Positions 24,872 through 32,860 of a stretch of DNA of 64,000 nt are shown in pieces (the stretch's first letter is position 1; every line of letters begins with the position of its first letter). The DNA comes from Streptomyces rishiriensis (GTDB lineage Bacteria > Actinomycetota > Actinomycetes > Streptomycetales > Streptomycetaceae). Under the pieces are notes generated by a model. That model worked only from the letters and a program-made list of their open reading frames with translations, was not told where the DNA came from and did no database searches. The stretch is taken from positions 62,001 through 126,000 of the forward strand of contig NZ_BEWA01000017.1 in assembly GCF_003112535.1 (NCBI RefSeq). The letters are read 5' to 3'. A program made the translations under genes and the position numbers.

Positions 24872-26947
24872 TCAACCGCGCGCGGCGGCCAGCGATTCCC
24901 TGGCTGCGGCGGCGACGTTCTCGGCGGTGAAGCCGTAGGCGGCGAACAGCGTCCCGGCGTCGGCGGAGGCGCCGAAGTGCTCCAGGGAGACGATGCGTCC
25001 GGCGTCGCCCACGAAGCGGTGCCAGGTCAGGCCGATGCCCGCCTCGACCGCCACCCGGGCCTTCACCGACGGCGGCAGCACGCTCTCGCGGTACTCCCGC
25101 GGCTGCTCCTCGAACCACTCCACACACGGCATGGACACCACGCGTGTGCCGACGCCCTCGGCTTCGAGCGCCTCCCGCGCCGCCACCGCGAGCTGCACCT
25201 CGGAGCCGGTGGCGACGATCACGACGTCGGGCGTCCCGGACGAGGAGTCCCGCAGGACGTATCCGCCCTTCGCCGCGTCGGGGTCGGGCGCGTAGGTCGG
25301 CACTCCCTGCCGGGTGAGGACGAGTCCGTGCGGGGCCGGCCGGGTCGCGTGGCGCTCGAGGATCTCGCGCCAGGCGATGGCGGTCTCGTTGGCGTCGGCC
25401 GGGCGGACCACGTTCAGGCCCGGGACGGCGCGCAGCGACGCGAGGTGCTCGACCGGCTGGTGGGTCGGGCCGTCCTCGCCGAGACCGATGGAGTCGTGGG
25501 TCCACACGTAGGTCACCGGCAGCTGCATCAGCGCCGACATGCGCACGGCGTTGCGCATGTAGTCGGAGAACACCAGGAACGTGCCGCCGTAGATGCGGGT
25601 GTTGCCGTGCAGGGCGATGCCGTTCATCTCGGCGGCCATCGAGAACTCGCGGATGCCGAAGTGCACGGTCCGCCCGTACGGGCTCGCCTCGGGCAGCGGG
25701 TTGCCCTCGGGCAGGAACGACGACGTCTTGTCGATCGTCGTGTTGTTGGAGCCCGCCAGGTCGGCGGAGCCGCCCCACAGCTCGGGCAGGACGTCGCCCA
25801 GCGCCTGGAGCACCTTGCCGGACGCGGCACGGGTGGCGACGGACTTGCCGGGCTCGAACACCGGGAGCTTCTCCTGCCAGCCCTCGGGCAGCTGACCGGC
25901 CACCACCCGGTCGAAGAGCTCGGCGCGCTCGGGGTCCGTGCCGCGCCATGCGTCGAGCCGCTTGTCCCAGGCGGCGTGCGCCTCCGCGCCCCGGTCCAGG
26001 GCCGCGCGGGTGTGGGCGAGGACGTCGTCGGAGACCTGGAAGGTGCGCTCCGGGTCGAACCCGAGGACGCGCTTGGTGGCGGCGACCTCGTCCTCGCCGA
26101 GGGCGGCGCCGTGCGCGGCCCCGGTGCCCTGCGCGTTGGGCGCGGGCCAGGCGATGATCGTGCGCAGCGAGATGATCGAGGGCCGTCCGGTCTCGGCCTG
26201 CGCCGCCGTCAGGGCCGCGTACAGGGCCGGGACGTCGACGTCGCCGTCCTCGGCCGGCTCGACGCGCTGGGTGTGCCAGCCGTAGGCCGCGTAGCGCCCC
26301 AGCACGTCCTCGGAGAACGCGGTGGCGGTGTCGCCCTCGATGGAGATGCGGTTGTCGTCGTAGACGAGGACCAGGTTGCCCAGCTTCTGATGGCCCGCCA
26401 GGGAGGAGGCCTCCGCGGAGACGCCCTCCTGGAGGTCGCCGTCGGAGACGATCCCCCAGACGGTGTGGTCGAACGGCGACTCGCCGGCGGGGGAGTCCGG
26501 GTCGAACAGGCCGCGCTCGAAGCGGGCCGCCATCGCCATGCCCACGGCGTTGGCGACGCCCTGGCCCAGCGGGCCGGTGGTCGTCTCGACGCCGGCGGTG
26601 TGCCCGTACTCGGGGTGTCCGGGCGTCTTCGAGCCATGGGTGCGGAAACGCTTGAGGTCGTCGAGCTCCAGCTCGTAGCCGGAGAGGTACAGCTGCGTGT
26701 AGAGCGTCAGCGAGGTGTGGCCGGGGGACAGGACGAAACGGTCGCGGCCGGTCCACTCGGGGTCCGCGGGGTCATGCCGCATCACCTTCTGAAAGATCGT
26801 GTAGGCGACCGGCGCCAGACTCATCGCCGTCCCGGGGTGGCCGTTGCCCACCTGCTGCACGGCATCCGCAGCCAGAAGACGCGCCGTGTCGACGGCGCGC
26901 CGGTCGATGTCGGTCCACTCGAAGCTGTTCGGTGTCTGCGTGCTCAT
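24872..26947 (-). CDS. tkt: Transketolase
   Basis: 691 residues from ATG 26947; a TTG six bases upstream is the other possible start and a GAGGA lies between 4 and 10 nt from the two. GNGHPGTAMSLAPVAY, the thiamine-diphosphate motif GDLQEGVSAEAS through YDDN, and the C-terminal EHFGASADAGTLFAAYGF are typical. It is the first gene of the six-gene pentose-phosphate operon. The promoter must lie in the 167 bp shared with the divergent AraC gene, where a 17-bp palindrome is found. Confidence 0.96.
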   Translation of the reverse strand: MSTQTPNSFEWTDIDRRAVDTARLLAADAVQQVGNGHPGTAMSLAPVAYTIFQKVMRHDPADPEWTGRDRFVLSPGHTSLTLYTQLYLSGYELELDDLKRFRTHGSKTPGHPEYGHTAGVETTTGPLGQGVANAVGMAMAARFERGLFDPDSPAGESPFDHTVWGIVSDGDLQEGVSAEASSLAGHQKLGNLVLVYDDNRISIEGDTATAFSEDVLGRYAAYGWHTQRVEPAEDGDVDVPALYAALTAAQAETGRPSIISLRTIIAWPAPNAQGTGAAHGAALGEDEVAATKRVLGFDPERTFQVSDDVLAHTRAALDRGAEAHAAWDKRLDAWRGTDPERAELFDRVVAGQLPEGWQEKLPVFEPGKSVATRAASGKVLQALGDVLPELWGGSADLAGSNNTTIDKTSSFLPEGNPLPEASPYGRTVHFGIREFSMAAEMNGIALHGNTRIYGGTFLVFSDYMRNAVRMSALMQLPVTYVWTHDSIGLGEDGPTHQPVEHLASLRAVPGLNVVRPADANETAIAWREILERHATRPAPHGLVLTRQGVPTYAPDPDAAKGGYVLRDSSSGTPDVVIVATGSEVQLAVAAREALEAEGVGTRVVSMPCVEWFEEQPREYRESVLPPSVKARVAVEAGIGLTWHRFVGDAGRIVSLEHFGASADAGTLFAAYGFTAENVAAAARESLAAARG

Positions 26948-26999
26948 CTTCAAGAAATCCTCGATCGGAGCGGGTCAGCTGCTCTGGTGTGTTCAAACT

Positions 27000-27016
27000 T
27001 AAAAGTCTGACTTTTA
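27000..27016. promoter_or_regulatory. 17-bp palindrome in the tkt / araC-type divergent promoter
   Basis: TAAAAGTCTGACTTTTA is a perfect 8-bp inverted repeat around one base, AT-rich in very GC-rich DNA. It lies 53 bp upstream of the tkt ATG and about 100 bp upstream of the AraC-family ATG. I do not recognise the regulator. AraC proteins normally bind direct repeats, so a dimeric regulator encoded elsewhere is more likely. Confidence 0.65.
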
Positions 27017-27114
27017 CGGTGGAAGGTCTCTCTGTGTCAGCCTGTGGTGAAAGTGGGACACCGCCGCACGCCCTACGAGCGGGGGCGGCGGCAAGCGGGC
27101 GACACGAGACGGAC

Positions 27115-28005
27115 ATGGTGGACACAAGTACCCAGGACGGCGCCGGTGAGGGCATCAGGACCTTTCCTTTCCCCGTCGAGCACAGCGTCGGCGGCGTGGG
27201 CATGCAGATCGGGCCGATGGGCGTCGGGCGCACCTGGCACACGGATGCCCCGCTGGACCGGGTCCACCGCATCGACTTCCACGTGGTGATGCTCTTCGAC
27301 GACGGTCCGGTCCGCCACATGATCGATTTCGCCGAGCACGAGGCCGCGGCCGGGGATCTGCTGTGGATCCGCCCGGGTCAGGTCCACCGCTTCTCGACGA
27401 CGAGCCAGTACCGCGGAACCGTCCTGACCATGCAGCCCGGCTTCCTGCCCCGCGCCACCGTCGAGGCCGCCGGCCTGTACCGCTACGACCTGCCGCCGCG
27501 CCTGCGTCCCGACGCGGCGCAGCTCGCGGGTCTGCGCGCGGCTCTGGCCTACCTGCGCGGGGAGTACGACGACGCGGCGCTGCCCCCGGGCCTGCACACG
27601 GCGGTGCTGCGGCACGCCCTGAGCGCGTTCCTGCTGCGGCTGGCGCACCTCGCGGCCAGCGGCGAGGAGGCGGCGCGCAGGCAGGCCGACACCACCTTCA
27701 CGCTCTTCCGGGACGCCGTGGAGCGGGACTTCGCCGCCAACCACAGCGTCAGCGCCTACGCCGACGCCCTCGGCTACTCCCGCCGCACCCTCGTGCGCGC
27801 GGTCCGCGCGGCCACCGGCGAGACGCCGAAGGGGTTCATCGACAAGCGGGTCGTCCTGGAGGCGAAGCGGCTGCTGGCCCACACGGACCTGCCGATCGGC
27901 CGGGTCGGCGCCGCGGTGGGCTTCCCCGACGCGGCGAACTTCTCCAAGTTCTTCCACCTGCACACGGGACACACCCCGGTGGCCTTCCGCGCGGAACTGC
28001 GCTGA
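27115..28005 (+). CDS. AraC-family transcriptional regulator
   Basis: 296 residues. The N-terminal 130 are a cupin-like ligand domain (HRIDFHVVMLFDDGPVRHMI, GDLLWIRPGQVHRFS). The C-terminal 100 hold the two AraC HTHs, seen in VSAYADALGYSRRTLVRAVR and PIGRVGAAVGFPDAANFSKF followed by the closing FHLHTGHTPVAFR. ATG 27115 is chosen because the upstream in-frame extension has random composition. It is divergent from tkt, so it may respond to a sugar, but no direct link to the operon is shown. Confidence 0.88.
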   Translation: MVDTSTQDGAGEGIRTFPFPVEHSVGGVGMQIGPMGVGRTWHTDAPLDRVHRIDFHVVMLFDDGPVRHMIDFAEHEAAAGDLLWIRPGQVHRFSTTSQYRGTVLTMQPGFLPRATVEAAGLYRYDLPPRLRPDAAQLAGLRAALAYLRGEYDDAALPPGLHTAVLRHALSAFLLRLAHLAASGEEAARRQADTTFTLFRDAVERDFAANHSVSAYADALGYSRRTLVRAVRAATGETPKGFIDKRVVLEAKRLLAHTDLPIGRVGAAVGFPDAANFSKFFHLHTGHTPVAFRAELR

Positions 28006-28027
28006 GGCCGGCCGGGGTGCGTCCCGT

Positions 28028-28049
28028 GTCCGTGTGCGGGAACACGGAC
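28028..28049. terminator. Hairpin between convergent AraC and GH16 genes
   Basis: A perfect 8-bp stem GTCCGTGT / ACACGGAC with a 6-nt loop begins 22 bp after the AraC stop. Further partial copies of GTGTGCGGG and GGACACGGAC follow to about 28080. It probably ends transcription from both sides. Confidence 0.5.
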
Positions 28050-28147
28050 GTGTGCGGGTGCGTGTGCGTGGACACGGACGGCGACGTCGAGGCCGACGTC
28101 AGGACGGTGCGTTCCGTGCCCTGGTGACGTCCTTCGCCGGGGACCGG

Positions 28148-29539
28148 TCAGTGTCCGAAGGAGAACCAGTTGACGTTGACGAAGTCCGCGGGCTGTCCGC
28201 TGGTGAAGGTCAGATACACGTCGTGGGTGCCGGTGACGGCGCTGATGTTGGCCGGGATGGTCCGCCAGGACTGCCAGCCGCCGGTGTTGCCCACGGCGAA
28301 GCTGCCGATCGGCGCGGCGGTACGGCTGTCGAGGCGCACCTCGACCAGTCCGCTGACCCCGCCCGCCGCTCCGCCGGCGACCCGTGCGCTGAACTGGGTG
28401 GCGGCCGAGGAGCCGAAGACGACGCCCTTGTAGAGCGCCCAGTCGCCGTTAGCCAGGGCGCCGATGTTCTGGCCTCCGCCGGTGTCGGTCGTCGCCTCGG
28501 TGATCGTCCCCGACTGGCTGTCGTAGGACTCCGCCTGGATCGTGCCGTAGGCGTCGCGGCTGCCGGACGGCGGGGGAGTGGTACCGCTCCCGCCGCCCGC
28601 GGCCTGGAGCACCTGCACGTAGTCGACCACCATCGGATGGCCGGGCTGGGTGTCGCCGTCCAGGCCGCCGCCGAAGGCGTCCGGGAACCCGCCGCCCATC
28701 GCGACGTTCAGGATGACGAAGTAGCCGTGGTTCGTCGCGTTGTTCCACGTCGTCGCGTCGACCTGGTTCGCGGTGACGGTGTGGTAGTTGACGCCGTCGA
28801 CGTAGAAGCGGATCGCCTCCGGGGACACCGAGCGGTCCCACTCCGTCGCGTAGGTGTGGAAGCCGGACTGGCAGGTGGTGTTCGGGCACGCCACGGAGTT
28901 GCCGATGCCGGTGGTCTCGTTGCACGGACCGCCCGGACTGGTGCCGCAGTGCATCGTGGCCCACACCTTGTTCAGGCCCTGGACGTTCTCCATGATGTCC
29001 AGCTCGCCGACGCCGGGCCAGTTCTGGTAGTTGCCCCGGTAGGGCGCGCCGAGCGCCCAGAACGCGGGCCAGTAGCCCTCGGCTGCGGTGCCGGTCACGT
29101 TCGGCATCTGCAGCCGCGCCTCGACGCGCAGCTTGCCGCCGGCCGGGGGCCGGAAGTCGGTGCGCCTGGTCTCGATGCGGCCCGAGGTCCAGCGGCCGGC
29201 GGAGTCGCGCAGCGGCGTGATGCGCAGGTTGCCGTTGCCGTCGAGCGAGACGTTTCCGGTGCTGTCGGTCATCGTCTCGACCTCGCCGGTGCCCCAGTTG
29301 GCCGGTCCGCCCGGATACGAAGTCCCGGTGCTGTACTGCCAGTTCGTGGTGTTGACGCCGGTGCCGGCCGGGCCGGTGAAGTCGTCGAGGAAGACCTGCG
29401 ACCAGCCGGTCGGCGGGGTGGGAGCGGAGGCGTTCGCGGGCAGGGTGACGGCGGCCGCCGCGGCGGCGGCGAGCCCGAGCGTGCTGAGGACGGCGATCAG
29501 CGCGCGTCGCCTTCTGGGGATGCCGGAGGTTGCACTCAT
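28148..29539 (-). CDS. Secreted GH16 endo-beta-1,3-glucanase with C-terminal CBM6-like module
   Basis: 463 residues. A Sec signal peptide (RRRRALIAVLSTLGLAAAAA then ANAS) is followed by a GH16 domain (about residues 45-310) whose catalytic ExDxxE is GELDIMEN. A Gly/Thr/Pro/Ser linker leads to a C-terminal beta-sandwich (DAYGTIQAESYDSQSGTITE to the end) of CBM6 type. It should hydrolyse beta-1,3- or mixed-linked glucans outside the cell, such as laminarin, fungal wall glucan or cereal glucan. A perfect LacI-type palindrome upstream (29592-29605) fits sugar-inducible control. Confidence 0.92.
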   Translation of the reverse strand: MSATSGIPRRRRALIAVLSTLGLAAAAAAAVTLPANASAPTPPTGWSQVFLDDFTGPAGTGVNTTNWQYSTGTSYPGGPANWGTGEVETMTDSTGNVSLDGNGNLRITPLRDSAGRWTSGRIETRRTDFRPPAGGKLRVEARLQMPNVTGTAAEGYWPAFWALGAPYRGNYQNWPGVGELDIMENVQGLNKVWATMHCGTSPGGPCNETTGIGNSVACPNTTCQSGFHTYATEWDRSVSPEAIRFYVDGVNYHTVTANQVDATTWNNATNHGYFVILNVAMGGGFPDAFGGGLDGDTQPGHPMVVDYVQVLQAAGGGSGTTPPPSGSRDAYGTIQAESYDSQSGTITEATTDTGGGQNIGALANGDWALYKGVVFGSSAATQFSARVAGGAAGGVSGLVEVRLDSRTAAPIGSFAVGNTGGWQSWRTIPANISAVTGTHDVYLTFTSGQPADFVNVNWFSFGH

Positions 29540-29591
29540 GGGGGGCCTCTCGGGTACGGGGTGGGGTGCGCGGGTGACTTCGCGAGCACTC

Positions 29592-29605
29592 TGAGAGCGC
29601 TCTCA
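29592..29605. promoter_or_regulatory. LacI-type (CebR-like) operator upstream of the GH16 gene
   Basis: TGAGAGCGCTCTCA is a perfect 14-bp palindrome, two changes per arm or fewer from the CebR consensus TGGGAGCGCTCCCA that I recall for Streptomyces. It lies 53-66 bp upstream of the GH16 ATG. A looser GAAAGTGCTTTC sits nearby at 29658-29669. No LacI gene is in the window, so a distant regulator is implied. Confidence 0.75.
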
Positions 29606-29810
29606 AAGTGGGCCCAATGTGCTCCCCGTCACTGGGGCCGTCAAGACTTAAAGCAAGGAAAGTGCTTTCGGGGCACGGAAGTTCACGGCTTGAACCGCCC
29701 GAACGTGCTGAAGCGGCGGCCTCTTGTGCGCGTGCGTCGCACCTCGGCCGCCCGGGGCGGCGCCGGGAGCCGGTGGCCTGCGGCGCGGTTCCGCATCGGC
29801 CCCGGGGGCG

Positions 29811-29968
29811 GCGTACGGTGCGGGGGCCGGATACGGCTCAGGGGGCCGCATACGGCCCGGGGGCCGCATACGGTTCAAGGGGTCGCATACGGCCCGGGGT
29901 GCGCCCCCGCCCCGGGGTGCGTTCCCGCCCCGGGGTGCACCCCCGCCCCGGGGTGCGTTCCCGCCCCC
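29811..29968. repeat. Degenerate GC-rich 18-bp tandem repeats in a 428-bp gene-free gap
   Basis: About eight or nine units of 18 bp. The first part repeats a CATACGGCCCGGGGGCCG-like unit about five times; the second repeats CCCGCCCCGGGGTGCGTT about three and a half times, ending at the stop codon of the GNAT gene. Both forms share a GCCCCGGGG core, so they are probably one decaying array. The rest of the gap (29606-29810) holds only the GH16 promoter side and no credible ORF. Confidence 0.75.
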
Positions 29969-30405
29969 TATCCCAGCGGGTAGTCGTAGCGGACGAACCC
30001 GTTGAAGGCCGCCACCCTGTCGTACAGGGCACGGGCGGTGACGTTGTCCTCCCGGGTGGTCCAGTACAGCCGGGCCGCCCCCCGCTCGCGCGCCGCCCCG
30101 GCGACCCGTTCGATCAGCGCCCGGGCCGCTCCCCGGCCGCGCGCGGCCTCGTCGACGTAGAGGTCCTGGAGGTAACAGCTGTCGCCCGTCCAGCCCGTGG
30201 CGTGGAAGAGGTAGTGCGCGATGCCCACCAGTTCCCCGTCCACCCGGGCTCCCACGGCGTGCACGTCACGGCCCTCGCTCAGACGTCGCCACATCTGCTC
30301 GTATCCCTCATCGGGCACGTCCGTGCGGTAGAACCTCTTGTAGCCGCGTGCCAGCACTTCCCAGGCGGCGCGGTCCTGCGGGCTGAGCGAACCGGTCTCG
30401 ATCAT
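29968..30405 (-). CDS. GNAT-family N-acetyltransferase
   Basis: 145 residues. The acetyl-CoA loop is LYVDEAARGRGAARALIERV (Q/RxxGxA pattern), preceded by the beta-4 strand and followed by LYWTTREDNVTARALYDRV, which matches the usual C-terminal N-A-LY motif. Soluble, no extra domain. It lies 49 bp after the IclR gene on the same strand. The substrate could be a small amine or an amino acid. Confidence 0.88.
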   Translation of the reverse strand: MIETGSLSPQDRAAWEVLARGYKRFYRTDVPDEGYEQMWRRLSEGRDVHAVGARVDGELVGIAHYLFHATGWTGDSCYLQDLYVDEAARGRGAARALIERVAGAARERGAARLYWTTREDNVTARALYDRVAAFNGFVRYDYPLG

Positions 30406-30454
30406 GGTTGCGCATTCTCGCCCGGAGCGCTCCGGGCCGCCGGCCCCGGCCGGG

Positions 30455-31234
30455 TCATTCTTCCCGGCTCTGCGGTCGCCAGCCCAGCGCCCGTGAGATG
30501 CCCCGGGCGGCGAGCCGCACCGCCGGCGTCAGCGTCGGGACCTGTGCGTCGGCGTGCGGGACGACGACCGACACGGCGGCGGCCACCGCGCCGTCGGGTC
30601 CGCGCACCGGAGCCGCCACCGACAGGGCGTCGTCGGTGACCTGACGGCTGCTCACCGCCACCCCGCTGCGCCGCACTTCGGCCAGCGCCCGGCGCAGTCG
30701 CGCCGGATCGGTGATGGTGTGGGAGGTGTAGGCGGTCAACGGCTGTGCGCAGTAGGCCGCTTGCAGCTCCGGTCCGCAGTGCGCCAGCAGTGCCAGCCCC
30801 ACGCCGGTGACGTGCAGGGGCCAGCGAGCGCCCACCCGGATGTGCACCCCGACGGCCGAACGCCCGGACAGCCACTCGGTGTAGACGACCTCGGACCCGT
30901 CCCGCACCGCCAACTGCACGTTCTCGTGGGTGGCTTCGTACAGGTCCTCCAGGAAGGGCAGCGCCACCTGCCGCAGTGCGAGGCCGCGCGGCGCCAGCGC
31001 CGCGACCTCCCACAGCCGCAGCCCGACGTGGTACACGCCGGACGCGTCCCGCTCCAGCGCGCCCCACTCGGTCAGCGCGCCCACCAGACGGTGCGCGGTG
31101 GTGAGGGTGAGCCCGGCGCGCCGGCTGATGTCGCTCAGGGACAGCGCGGCATGCGTGTGGTCGAACGCGGCGAGCACCGACAGCAGCCGCTCGGGCGCGG
31201 AGCGGGAGGGAGCGGCGAGGACGTCCCGGTCCAT
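30455..31234 (-). CDS. IclR-family transcriptional regulator
   Basis: 259 residues from ATG 31234, which follows GAGGAG; a TTG codon directly upstream is less likely. The N-terminal winged HTH is LSLSDISRRAGLTLTTAHRL, and the effector domain carries LHVTGVGLALLA and SVAAPVRGPDGAVAAAVSVV, the usual IclR C-terminal pattern. It starts 18 bp after the MarR gene, so they form one regulatory transcript. In aromatic degradation clusters IclR proteins (PcaR, PobR types) often activate ring-cleavage genes, which is suggestive here. Confidence 0.9.
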   Translation of the reverse strand: MDRDVLAAPSRSAPERLLSVLAAFDHTHAALSLSDISRRAGLTLTTAHRLVGALTEWGALERDASGVYHVGLRLWEVAALAPRGLALRQVALPFLEDLYEATHENVQLAVRDGSEVVYTEWLSGRSAVGVHIRVGARWPLHVTGVGLALLAHCGPELQAAYCAQPLTAYTSHTITDPARLRRALAEVRRSGVAVSSRQVTDDALSVAAPVRGPDGAVAAAVSVVVPHADAQVPTLTPAVRLAARGISRALGWRPQSREE

Positions 31235-31252
31235 CAAGGTCTCCTCACGGCG

Positions 31253-31714
31253 TCAGGCCATCGTGTCCCCGGCGATGCGCAGCAGCAGCGCGTGCAGCGT
31301 CTCGCGGTCGCCGGCGTCGAGGGGGTCCAGCAGCTCGTTCGTCACCCGCAGGCCCGCCTCGTCGGTGCCGCGCAGGAAGGCGCGGCCCTGCTCGGTGAGG
31401 GCGACGATCCGGCTGCGCCGGTCGTCCGGGGCGGGCCGGCGTTCGGCGAAGCCCAGCTTCTCCAGGTCGTCGACCAGGCCGACGATCGCGCTGGGGTCGT
31501 AGCCGAGCCGCGCGCTGAGCTCGCGCTGGAGGGCGCCCTCGGAGGTGGCCAGGAACCGCAGCACCGCGTAGTGGCGCAGCCGCAGCCCCGACTCCTGGAG
31601 GAACGCGTTGAACAGCTGACCCGAGCGCAGTCCCAGGCGGTAGAGCAGATAGCCCGTGTCCGCGTGCAGCCCGCGCATCCACGGCTCGTCCACGTCGATC
31701 GGGGCGGCGTTCAC
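31253..31714 (-). CDS. couR: MarR-family repressor of the p-hydroxycinnamate cluster (CouR/PhdR-like)
   Basis: 153 residues from GTG 31714 with AGGA about 8 nt upstream; the in-frame extension to 31834 runs through the operator and has atypical composition. The winged HTH reads EGALQRELSARLGYDPSAIVGLVDDLEKLGF, then the wing ERRPAPDDRRSRIVALT. It is divergent from an SDR-amidohydrolase-ligase-MaoC operon of the Cou/Phd type, whose known regulators (CouR, PhdR) are MarR proteins that release DNA on binding hydroxycinnamoyl-CoA. A direct repeat with CAATTATTG cores lies between. Confidence 0.82.
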   Translation of the reverse strand: MNAAPIDVDEPWMRGLHADTGYLLYRLGLRSGQLFNAFLQESGLRLRHYAVLRFLATSEGALQRELSARLGYDPSAIVGLVDDLEKLGFAERRPAPDDRRSRIVALTEQGRAFLRGTDEAGLRVTNELLDPLDAGDRETLHALLLRIAGDTMA

Positions 31715-31810
31715 TGCGTTGTCCTGGCGGGCGATGGCGGGCTCCCTGGGCTCGGTCCCCTGTCGGGGGCGGTTCTCCGTACAGATTGCAGCATGGCGCA
31801 CCAGAAGGTC

Positions 31811-31840
31811 GACAACAACTATTGACGACAACAATTATTG
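31811..31840. promoter_or_regulatory. Direct-repeat MarR operator in the couR-couN divergent promoter
   Basis: GACAACAACTATTG (31811-31824) and GACAACAATTATTG (31827-31840) are the same 14-mer with one change, with a 16-bp period. Each contains a CAAyTATTG core, which in the second copy is the perfect palindrome CAATTATTG. The spacing puts both on one face of the helix, about 1.5 turns apart. It lies 97-126 bp from both gene starts and is strongly AT-rich against its surroundings. Confidence 0.75.
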
Positions 31841-31942
31841 CTCATAGCTTCGATCTCGAAGTCGCGCTCCGAGCGACGTGGAGTCGCACCCGTGCGACAG
31901 CCGTGCGACAGCCATGCGCCACCCATGTGAAGGGACACCGTC

Positions 31943-32860
31943 GTGCCCAGCATCGATCTCACCGGCAAGGTCGCCGTCGTCACCGGCAGCGGCCGGGGCC
32001 TCGGCCTCGCCTACGCCCATGCCCTGGCCGCCCGCGGCGCCGCCGTGGTCGTCAACGACGTCGACGAGGCGGTCGCCGAGCAGGCCGTGAAGTCCCTGGT
32101 CGAGGCCGGCGGCCGGGCCGTCGCCGAGGTGGTCCCGGTCGGCACGACCGAGGCCGCCGAGCGGCTGGTGAACCGTGCCGTGCAGGAGTTCGGCCGGCTC
32201 GACGTCCTGGTCACCAACGCGGGCATCCTGCGGGACAAGGTGCTGTGGAAGATGACCGACGACGACTTCGACGCGGTGATCGCCACCCACCTCAAGGGCA
32301 CCTTCACCTGCGCCCGCGCCGCCGCCGTGCGGATGCGCGAGCAGGGCGAGGGCGGCACGCTGATCCTCGTCGGCTCACCCGCCGGCCAGCGCGGCAACTT
32401 CGGCCAGACGAACTACGCGGCCGCCAAGGCCGGCATCGCCGCCTTCGCCCGCACCTGGTCCATGGAGCTGGGCCGCGCGGGCATCACCGTCAACGCGATC
32501 GTCCCCGTGGCCGCCACCGCCATGACCGAGACGATCCCCGCGTTCGCCCCGTACGTCGAGGCGCTGAAGAACGGCGAGCCGTTCCCGGACTTCCTGCGCA
32601 AGGGCGAGGGCTTCGGCACCCCCGAGGACTGCGCGGCCCTGGTGCCCTTCCTGGCCTCCGAGGCCGCCCGGGGCATCACCGGCCAGGCCATCGGCATCGG
32701 CGGCGACAAGGTGGCACTCTGGTCGCATCCGCAGGAGATCCGCGCGGCCTACGCCGACGGCGGCTGGACGCCGGAGAGCCTGGCCGACGCCTTCCCCACC
32801 TCGGTCGGCGCCGAGCTCCAGACGGTCGGCATCCCGGCCCCCAAGTTCCCGGAGGCGTGA
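31943..32860 (+). CDS. couN: Short-chain dehydrogenase, 3-hydroxyacyl-CoA dehydrogenase type (CouN/PhdC-like)
   Basis: 305 residues from GTG 31943. NAD site TGSGRGLGLAYA, D41 region VVVNDVD (NAD preference), NAG at 92-94, S145 and the YxxxK pair Y158/K162. The early part resembles the peroxisomal MFE-2 dehydrogenase unit. In the Cou pathway it oxidises the 3-hydroxyphenylpropanoyl-CoA to the beta-ketoacyl-CoA. It is the first gene of four in tight order, and its stop overlaps the amidohydrolase start (TGATG). Confidence 0.82.
   Translation: MPSIDLTGKVAVVTGSGRGLGLAYAHALAARGAAVVVNDVDEAVAEQAVKSLVEAGGRAVAEVVPVGTTEAAERLVNRAVQEFGRLDVLVTNAGILRDKVLWKMTDDDFDAVIATHLKGTFTCARAAAVRMREQGEGGTLILVGSPAGQRGNFGQTNYAAAKAGIAAFARTWSMELGRAGITVNAIVPVAATAMTETIPAFAPYVEALKNGEPFPDFLRKGEGFGTPEDCAALVPFLASEAARGITGQAIGIGGDKVALWSHPQEIRAAYADGGWTPESLADAFPTSVGAELQTVGIPAPKFPEA

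Noticed and set aside
28006..28147. Repeated GTGTGCGGG words as an attachment site or mobile element end
   Set aside because: No integrase, transposase or tRNA is near. A terminator hairpin explains the symmetry.
31715..31834. Longer MarR protein starting at 31834
   Set aside because: It would place coding sequence over the direct-repeat operator and the likely promoter, and the extra 40 residues do not resemble a MarR N-terminus.
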